Below, piece after piece: positions 55,131 to 64,000 of a stretch of DNA of 64,000 bases. The notes beneath the pieces are model-generated. The model had not been told where the DNA came from, searched no databases, and saw only the letters and a list, made by a program, of their open reading frames with translations. Both the position numbers and the translations under genes were made by a program. The stretch spans positions 2,442,573-2,506,572 of the forward strand of contig NC_079422.1 of the NCBI RefSeq assembly GCF_026213295.1. Reading direction: 5' to 3'. Position 1 is the stretch's first letter. Each line of letters begins with the position of its first letter. Source of the stretch: Gadus chalcogrammus. Its lineage: Eukaryota > Chordata > Actinopteri > Gadiformes > Gadidae.

Positions 55131-55640
55131 GCCGAGATGATGCCTCATGAAACGTCAAAGCCTCGCAGCCAGATGAACCATTAAAGTGGTTCGACCTCGA
55201 AGCTTCAAATTACGCTAGGGACACCTAGTGGTGAATGAAATTATGATGAAAGAAAGAGTTTCCTGTGATGATGTGATGTTTGCTCCGTACAACATCAAAA
55301 CATTTGAGAATTAGAGTCATTTCAGTGATACGTGTGAGTCTGCCGTTCATAAATATCTCCCGAGCTCATGGTAGAAAACAAATAATTTGACAAAGATTTA
55401 AGTCATCCCGGGCAAAATCGAAAGGCTTATGAACTAGGCCTACTAATAATTTTAATAATATAACTGCATGATGACTGAGAATGAGTGTGATTAATTACAT
55501 AGCCATTAAAGTGATCTTGGAACTGGGTAGTGTCTTCTTTTTGTAAAATGTGCCAATTGTGAACCCATAACCCATAAGCCTCAAACTTCACACGCTACTT
55601 AATTTCGCCGATGTGAATCCTACTCGATACGGAGCTTCGC
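55131..55640. other. Unclassified sequence, possibly old repeat
   Basis: CGCTAGGGACACCTAGTGGT and several GAAGCTTC-like words resemble a common fish repeat, but no ends are visible. No gene is seen. Confidence 0.3.
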
Positions 55641-56041
55641 TAGGGGGAGGAGCTGAGGTACTCGACACACGCCCCGATGTCGACGCAAAGCATAGCATCA
55701 CTACCAGAAGCCAGCCATAACCGCTGTTACTGAGCTATGTAAACCATCTGACCAATTGAATTGCCTCTCTCTCTGAGGCAGACTGTAATTGGACTGTGAT
55801 GGCGTTGATGTTATCTGAGGTGGGCTGTGATTGGACCGTGACGTCGGTAACGTTATGGATCTTCGGCTGATAACTTCATGCCATCACCCAGGAAGCTAGC
55901 AGGAAAGCTAGGCTAACGTCACGCTAGGCCTCATTGTAACTATCAACAAACCCGCCGGATTCTCTATTAAAACACCGCTATTAAAAGGACAGCGGAGCCA
56001 CGTTTATGATCCTGCATGAGGACAATCACAACTTGTAAAAT
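55641..56041 (+). promoter_or_regulatory. Candidate host promoter (CpG-richer, CCAAT and CRE boxes)
   Basis: The segment has inverted CCAAT boxes (ATTGG at 55790 and 55830), a full CRE-like TGACGTC at 55839-55845 and several CpGs, in contrast with its AT-rich surroundings. No TATA box is clear. It ends at an ATG with a strong initiation context followed by a splice donor. Confidence 0.45.
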
Positions 56042-56068
56042 ATGGTGGTTGTCAAGATCCGAGACCAG
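56042..56068 (+). CDS. Candidate first coding exon of an unidentified host gene
   Basis: An ATG with A at -3 and G at +4 and an in-frame TAA two codons upstream starts MVVVKIRDQ. The ninth codon ends in CAG directly before GTAAGT, a consensus splice donor at 56069. I do not recognise the protein. The exon would join in phase 0 to a candidate exon at 60498. With nine codons the call rests on signals, not on homology; it could be chance. Confidence 0.4.
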
Positions 56069-56318
56069 GTAAGTTAGCACTTAATGCTACATTCAGCTAC
56101 CGATGGCTGCTCTCTTCAGTTCAGCTGAACTACCACTGCAGACACAATATAACTTAGGAAAGATTCCGTGAATATATATTATAGAAAGAGTCGTTAAGAG
56201 AAAATTGACGAACTTGTATATTGGCTTGTTAATTGGTTCTCATCCAAAGATGACGTTTCATGGGTTAAGTTGGGGCTACTATCGTCAGCTAACCAAGGCT
56301 AATGTTTGATGTTCGTCT

Positions 56319-58214
<1,896 letters not shown>

Positions 58215-58470
58215 ATCCTAATTAACACCGCAACCGCAAATTAACCTCACGGAGATAACCATGGCATCCGGTCAAACAAATGTGCTTTTTGCGATCATTC
58301 TGCTCGCGCATCCGCCGTGTTGATAAACAAATAATCTCCCTATAGCGCGACTGCGGTCCACTATTAAAAAAAATCATCTATTAACAAAAAAACGGTTAAC
58401 CCTGTACACGAAAATAAAGGGGACGTGTAACCGTTTACAATTCTTTTGTAACCGTTCACACCCCTAGTTG
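58215..58470 (-). mobile_element. hAT-like repeat remnant
   Basis: The right side GTGTAACCGTTTACAATTCT and GTAACCGTTCACACCCCTAG is the end of a common fish hAT repeat. The left end is not identified. Confidence 0.45.
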
Positions 58471-58770
58471 GTACTTTGTCGGTTTATATTGATTAAACGT
58501 GATAGGCCACCCCCAGGGTTAGTTCACCATTCACCCCTCCAGACAAACTCTGGAGGGAACAACGGCCTTGTTTGCTGTCAACCTTCACGAAAAAGTAAAA
58601 CTTCAACCTTTGCTTAATGGGTATTTGTAATTATTGCAGTCGGAGGCCAGCAATATTAAACTTCTGGTATAATTTTGAAAAATAAATAAAACCAGAAACA
58701 TCCAGCTTGTACCCAATCAAAATCAATCTTTGTAAATGTGCTGTATGCGGAACTCTAAATCCATTTGTAT

Positions 58771-59756
58771 TAGGGATGCAAACAATTAATCGATTATCGA
58801 TTAATTGTCGATAAGAGATTACTCGATTAAAATCAATTACTTGCAATTAATCGCGTTTTTAACCCGTAATTCCCCACCCGTCCACGTGAGGGCGTGCTTG
58901 ACGCCAGACGTACTTGACGCACACGCGGGAACACAAGCGAAGCAGGACAAGACAAACGAAAAGCAGGACCTGAATCCGAATACTCATACTTGACTACTAT
59001 ATAGTATGCATTTTGTAGTACGCCAAAAATATAGGGCGTCCGAATGCTCAGTACGCATTGTGTAGTACGGAAGACTTTTCCGAATGCGTACTACCGCCAA
59101 AGTAAACCACGGAGTTCACTACGCTATCCCACAATGCAACCGGGGTCTGGTAACGAACGAAGAAGAGATGGCTGACCTGACACCACCAGAAAGACGTTGT
59201 AGAAAGCGGCGAAAAAAAGAGACATTAAAAAGAGTAAAATAGTAAAGTAAGTAATTAAGTAAAAAGAGACATTTTTAATTTAATAGCAACGATGACAAGA
59301 CGGAAAACAGGTAACTTATCAAGGTAATTTTGCCGGCATCTGAGGGGAGATACGTCATCTCCAAACATCCGGTGGAGTTTCGGCGATGTTCGGAGGCGTT
59401 CTACGCATAGCTGTAGACCGTACTACACTGTCAAGTGTTGTACCGTCAAGTAGTAGACACTGAACAGAAATAGTATGTACTAAGTATTCGGATTCAGCGA
59501 TGAAGAGGGCAAAACGGAGTGCAGTATGGAGCCACTTTAAGTTGGTTAATGACGACAAAGACGCCAAATGCACAATATGTGGAAGTATTTTAAAGTACAA
59601 CAACTAAACGACTTTGTTGAATTACCACCTAAATGTGTTGCATTCAGAAGGAAATTCAGCTTCTCAGAAGAATTGCCGCTTATCAATTAATCGATCATCG
59701 ATCGATAAGATGAAACAACTATCGATTAATGAATTACTCGATAATTTGCATCCCTA
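58771..59756 (+). mobile_element. 986-bp hAT element, copy 2
   Basis: Ends TAGGGATGCAAACAATTAAT and ATAATTTGCATCCCTA are inverted, and ATTTGTAT flanks both sides (58763-58770, 59757-59764). It has the same length and order as 37193-38178 and carries the same 528-bp inner segment (58970-59497), whose own ends CTGAATCCGAATACT are inverted repeats. Confidence 0.93.
59500..59607 (+). pseudogene. hAT BED zinc finger remnant, copy 2
   Basis: The ATG three bases after the inner segment opens MKRAKRSAVWSHFKLVNDDK and then CTICGSILKYNN before TAA. VWxHF and C-x2-C are the first half of a BED finger, the DNA-binding module of hAT transposases. Thirty-five codons remain of a protein normally over 500 residues. 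Confidence 0.75.
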
Positions 59757-59801
59757 ATTTGTATTCATCAATCGTGTATTGAATGAGCCGGCCCTAGAGA
59801 C

Positions 59802-60170
59802 TAGGGCTGCACGATTATGGTCAAAATGATATCACGATTATTTTGATCAATATTGATATCCCGATTATTTTACCACGATTATTAATTTGATTGAAAAAAT
59901 ATTTTTTTTGAACTGTCGCATAAACTTAACACTGCTTTAACATCCGTGATCCATTCTGCTACATTCCTGCTAATGTACAAATCTTTGCATACATAACACC
60001 AGCTTAAATCAATAGGGCACAGATTTTACAATATTTTAATTTCTAAAAGATTTGTTAAACTTGTAAATAAGGTGTTTATTTATGTGACCTCCTAGGAGAA
60101 AAAATGTAATTACTTCACTTTATTCATTGTATCCATATGACGAGATGGGTTTAAATAAATCTCTTGATTT
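59802..60170 (+). mobile_element. hAT-like repeat fragment (TAGGGCTGCACGATTA end)
   Basis: The left end CTAGGGCTGCACGATTATGG and repeated (A)CGATTATT words are typical of a fish hAT MITE. No right end is seen, so it is partial. Confidence 0.45.
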
Positions 60171-60497
60171 TGAGCTAAATAAAATGGTGCCCAAAATAAA
60201 GGTTTGCTAATATAAATATGCCATCACAGAATGCGACGGAATCAGAATAATTCAATGCAGGACTATGCTTCACATTACTGACAGGGTTTATTGGACACAT
60301 ATCTTTGGCCAAATGGTATGTGATTGCATTGTTGATTTCGGCGTGTCTTTGTGAACTGGATGGATACAGTGTCACGCTGTACAGGCTCCCTTTTATGGAC
60401 GTCTGAGTTGACGTGGGATAATTCGCGTTAGAAGCCGATGCAACACTTTAAGCCTTCATGCATTGAAGTCGTACTCTGTTTTGTGGTGTGTTTTCAG

Positions 60498-60622
60498 GAC
60501 CGTCCTAGACTTGATTTCCGGCTTCGCACCGCGGTTTTTGCTGGACTCATGCAGACAGCATGTGTAAAGGAGTATGGCAAGCCAACCCAGCCAGAAAACA
60601 ACCTCATTCAGTCACGCATCAC
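60498..60622 (+). CDS. Candidate internal exon of an unidentified host gene, 3' end broken
   Basis: A pyrimidine-rich stretch ending TGTGTTTTCAG precedes an open phase-0 segment: DRPRLDFRLRTAVFAGLMQT, ACVKEYGKPTQPENNLIQSR and IT. Codon use and composition differ from the AT-rich surroundings. At 60623 a hAT-like repeat (CAGTGTTGGGG) begins, and no good splice donor precedes it. The exon may thus be cut by the insertion. It could follow 56042-56068 in phase. I do not recognise the family. Confidence 0.4.
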
Positions 60623-60633
60623 CAGTGTTGGGG

Positions 60634-62173
60634 TATGGAAGCATATATGTAGCAAAATTCAAATGGCAATGCAATTTGCAATTTGCAATTCAATATGTCA
60701 TTACATTATGCAATTGACAATTCATAATGCAATTTTATAATGTAATTTGTAAATATGTTATTCAAAGTGTATTTTAATATGCAAAGTGACAATGCAATCC
60801 TCAATTAAATTTGCAAAAGTTATAACAATAAAAATAGAATAACATTTTGTCAAATTCTTTGAGTTCCTTTATTCAAATTAGCGTCCCCGTGATTGCAATC
60901 CACTTCGCCACGCTCCGTGTGTTGCGATATTCAAATGACATTTGAATCCGCAAATTGAACGCTTTGCAAAAGATTTGGCAAAACGGAATCCAAAACGTTT
61001 TCCAAAACGTTTTCCAAAAAGTCAATATGCAAAGTGGCAAACGTATCAGCCAATCAGCGTATGGGCGGGAATTACGTCACTTCCTATTGCCTCCAAGGGT
61101 ATCTCCAAGGTGGGTCTCTGTTTACCACACTGGCGTCAAAACGTACCAGTGAGGATAAGTCGTCTATCCTATCTCCCAGAACACGCCCTCTATCAACTGC
61201 ATCTGTGACTTCAACACGATTGTTCTCCACATCATCGGCCAAACTTCGGAGCGTATCAATAATCTCCTCCATTGGTGACCATTGACCTGACGCATACGAA
61301 CATTGTTTTTTTTTTAAAATACATTATATTGACAATTAGCAATACAACAGCCAGGGGGTACAGAAATGGCAGACATACAAAATACAGACACAAAAAATAC
61401 AAAATGCAGCATTAAATTAAATAAAAATATTATAAAGAGCACACACACTCAGTGTTTTAATAGCTGTCCCATTCCTATTGCCTGGTTTCATTCTGAAACA
61501 CAACAAAAAGCAGTTTCTGATTCGAGTATTTACATTTATGAATATGCCATTTAGCTAATAAAATAATAAGGTTTATAATAAAATATTGGTTTGCTTGACT
61601 AGAGGTGTAATTGAAGAAACCAAACAACGCATGTTCAATACAACAAACAATACATGTTCAATACAACAAACAATTCATGTTCAATACAAAAACAATACAT
61701 GTTCAATACAAGACGCATACGAACGTGTACAAGGAAATTACGAGCAAGTGACGTAGTTCCCGCCCAGACGCTGATTGGCTTATACGTTTGCCACTTTGCA
61801 TATTGACTTTTTGGAAAACGTTTTGGATTCTGTTTTGGATTCCGTTTTGCCAAATCTTTTGCAAAGCGTTCGTTTTGCGAATTGAAATGTTTATTTCGCA
61901 ACACACGGAGCGTGGCGAAGTGGATTGCAATCACGGGGACGCTATAGCTTTTCAATTTGAATAAAGGAACTCAAAGAATTTGACAAAATGTTATTCTATT
62001 TGTATTGTTATAACTTTTGCAAATTTAATTGAGGATTGCATTGTCACTTTGCATATTAAAATACACTTTGAATAAAGTATTTACAAATTACATTATAAAA
62101 TTGCATAATGAATTGTCAATTGCATAATGAAATTGCATTGCCATTTGAATTTTGCTACATATATGCTTCCATA
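60634..62173. mobile_element. 1.54-kb foldback element
   Basis: Arms 60634-61082 and 61746-62173 are inverted repeats starting TATGGAAGCATATATGTAGC. GTTGGGG flanks both sides (60627-60633 and 62174-62180), a 7-bp target duplication. The 660-bp centre carries a short open frame and a tandem of ATGTTCAATACAACAAACAA (61630-61712). Arms are AT-rich with TTTGCAATT words, then CGTTTTCCAAAA repeats. Confidence 0.88.
61084..61272 (-). CDS. Unidentified short reading frame in the foldback centre
   Basis: From the ATG at 61272 the minus strand reads MEEIIDTLRSLADDVENNRV, EVTDAVDRGR and LGDRIDDLSSL, an acidic, helix-friendly sequence. GTACGT follows LSSL and could be a splice donor. It lies between the inverted arms and has no clear homologue from memory. 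It may be a captured exon or the first exon of the autonomous parent element. Confidence 0.35.
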   Translation of the reverse strand: MEEIIDTLRSLADDVENNRVEVTDAVDRGRVLGDRIDDLSSLVRFDASVVNRDPPWRYPWRQ

Positions 62174-62218
62174 GTTGGGGAGTAACGGAATACATGTACT
62201 GGCGTTACGTATTCAGTA

Positions 62219-62999
62219 GGTCTGGATATTGTCAAGAATCTCACAATTTGATTAGATTTAGATTCATTAGGTCACGATTCCATTCGATAATGATTGAAAT
62301 GCTTCGATATCGATTCGGTATCAAGTAGAAATACACAAGAAAGAGTAAAATAATTAAATAATTATTTATTTAATTTCATGCCTTAAAACAGCCTGGGTAC
62401 AGGGCTGGAAATTGTAACGTAACATCTGCACATCTTTGAATAATAATAACATAAGAAACAGGTGCCTTCATTTCTGGTAACAAATAAAACATTTGCACAA
62501 TACCAATATAACTAAGGTGTACAAAAGTGAAAAAAAAGTGCTATATTAAATGTAATGTAGGCCTTTGTAAACTTAAATCATGTATTTTTCTTTCTTCTGA
62601 GCTCACAAAACGCATAAGAACCAGATGCCTTCTGGTTACATACTAGATGTGCAAAAATAAAACATCAGCACACGCGTAAAGAATAAAATAAATAAAATCA
62701 TGTTTTTTCTTTCTTCTGAGCTCACAAAACACATAAGAACCAGATGCCAAATGAATCCACACGTCTGCTTTCAGGGTTGAGGGCGGCGGCTTAACGGAGC
62801 AGCTACTCATCCCGGTCGCCATGTTGATATGGTCAAGTGCGGCCCCCGTCCGTATTGCGCGAATCACACGAGGATGTTGCTCACCGCGCCCCGCTGGCCA
62901 GGGGGTTGAATCGATTCAGAAAATTGCTGAATCGATATTGAATTGCAGGGAAAATAATTGCAATGCATTGCTGAATCGATAATTTTACCCACCCCAACT
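62219..62999. mobile_element. hAT-like repeat nested in the previous one
   Basis: GATTCCATTCGATAATGATT and GATATCGATTCGGTATCAAG on the left and GAATCGATATTGAATTGCAG with AATCGATAATTTTACCCACC on the right are inverse AATCGAT-rich ends. Two copies of TTTTTCTTTCTTCTGAGCTC (62586, 62704) show an internal duplication of about 118 bp. Confidence 0.5.
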
Positions 63000-63155
63000 A
63001 TTCAGAATACAAATTATAGCTAACTGTATTCCGTTACAGTTACAATTTAAATAGTTGGTATTTAGAAAACATTGTTGAAATCAATGGATTACATGACGAT
63101 ACTTCTGTTTCAGCAGTTTATTCGTGCTTTCATACCAACAGCATTTAGTGCGCAC

Positions 63156-63850
63156 TAGGGATGGGCATTCGATTAAGTTGTCTTAGTCGATCGTCGGGAG
63201 AATTAACGATCAATTAGTCGATTAATCGTTAATATTTTACATAAAAAAAAATTAAAAAAAATACAAATGCAGCGTGTTTACCTCATTGGGATCTTTATTA
63301 TTAGATGAACAACTCAGTTAAACCAGATCCGTTCAATAGTTATGCGCTACTCTGCTCTAAGCAACGGAGCATGCAGCTCAAAGCCGGTGCTCATAAACAT
63401 AACTAAAAATAAACACAACCCTAGTTTCTTCCCAAAATAATAACGATAATAATATCAAAAAACAATCATGTTATAACTTAACCAACCAGGCTACGGATTT
63501 TTGTTCAGAAAGATGAGCATGTTGACATGCTCTGGGGTCAGACGCGACCGCAGCCTGGTGACCGTCAGTCCACCCGCTCTGAGGGGACCGACGTTGCCGT
63601 GATGCACAAATACCTCCGTGCTAAATTGGCAAGGCGGGGGAACAACTTTCCACAATCCAGGGGCTCTGAAAGTTCTTTATTTCTGCTTCGATGCTAACCT
63701 TGTTTTGTGTGTTAGGCCTATAGTGCTCCCCAAGAAGTCATTTTTTAAATCATAATAGTCCCACACCAGTCTTCGCCGTGGCCTCGTCCGCTTCATGATT
63801 ACATCGCCGTGTTCCAATATCCGTACTTAGTGATGTTGATAGGTTTTCAA
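63156..63850 (-). mobile_element. hAT element, internally deleted, with transposase remnants
   Basis: The end TAGGGATGGGCATTCGATTA at 63156 is a hAT terminus, followed by AGTCGATTAATCG. Minus-strand transposase pieces from both its N- and C-terminus lie at 63495-63797. The opposite end is not clear within the window. Confidence 0.65.
63495..63797 (-). pseudogene. hAT transposase: N-terminal start joined to hATC domain
   Basis: The ATG at 63797 starts MKRTRPRRRLVWDYYDLKND, resembling the start of a BED region. About 100 bp later the frame reads KLFPRLANLARRYLCITATS and VPSERV, the core of the hATC dimerisation domain. After a small shift, LTVTRLRSRLTPEHVNMLIF and LNKNP form the conserved transposase C-terminus. 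Nearly the whole catalytic domain between them is gone. Confidence 0.75.
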
Positions 63851-64000
63851 TGTAGTGAGTCCCCGGGACCCACAGGTGGCGAGTTGGGTGGGTCCCTGAG
63901 AAATTCAATGGGTCCCGACTCCCCAGTTTAAAAAATGTGTTTCTTTTTTATTATTATTCTATTTCTTAAATTAAATTAATAGTGTTTAACTCCTTGATGG
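63851..64000. other. No recognised feature at window end
   Basis: A short direct repeat of GGGTCCC and GGGACCC words occurs at 63872-63918. Nothing else is seen. Confidence 0.4.

Larger units (their letters stand above)
60623..63060. mobile_element. hAT-like repeat (CAGTGTTGGGGAGTAACG type) with nested insertions
   Basis: CAGTGTTGGGG at 60623 continues at 62181 with AGTAACGGAATACATGTACT after the foldback. The far end near 63015-63060 (CTGTATTCCGTTACAGTTAC) is its inverse. A second repeat with AATCGAT-rich ends (about 62219-62999) lies inside it. Confidence 0.65.

Overview
The window looks like an intergenic or intronic stretch of a teleost fish nuclear genome. The evidence is its transposon content: Rex1 and L2-type LINEs, a fish L1, a DIRS tyrosine-recombinase retroelement, a Ty3/gypsy element with a PNMA/ZCCHC-like gag, hAT, Harbinger and Kolobok DNA elements, and a tRNA-derived SINE. 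Long (CA)n microsatellites and the complete lack of bacterial-style gene packing agree with this. The species cannot be fixed from the sequence. Almost all coding potential is transposon-derived and most of it is broken.

Layout. 1-11400: a deleted Harbinger element (187-2035), a 5'-truncated Rex1 LINE joined to a 40-bp minisatellite (2128-3860), a degraded L2-type LINE with a second LINE fragment fused upstream (3895-6660), a Kolobok deletion derivative with TTAA target duplication (6774-7732), a probable hAT N-terminal remnant, and unrecognised sequence. 11418-18997: a DIRS element with inverted ends and an internal complementary region; its recombinase gene is split by an L2 LINE (14660-17755) that replaced roughly 600 bp. 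19000-24210: small hAT-like elements, an element with CACTG ends, and a SINE.

24211-45229 is one gypsy element on the minus strand, swollen to 21 kb by later insertions. A hAT element sits in its left LTR. An L2 LINE lies between RNase H and integrase and itself carries a 2.4-kb gag-only LTR element. A 7.4-kb nested palindrome sits exactly at the protease active-site codon and itself carries a 986-bp hAT element. Target-site duplications support most of these steps, so the order of insertion can be read directly.

45230-64000: microsatellites, an almost full-length L1 with a 15-bp target duplication (46645-52561), other repeats, a probable solo LTR, a CpG-rich stretch with a candidate host first exon (56042-56068), a second copy of the 986-bp hAT (58771-59756), a possible phase-compatible host exon (60498-60622), a 1.5-kb foldback inside another hAT-like repeat, and a hAT deletion derivative with a recognisable transposase C-terminus at the right edge.

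The genes do not form a pathway. The biological content is a record of successive transposition, with the 7.4-kb nested palindrome as the least conventional structure. All family calls are from reading the sequence; no database search was run.
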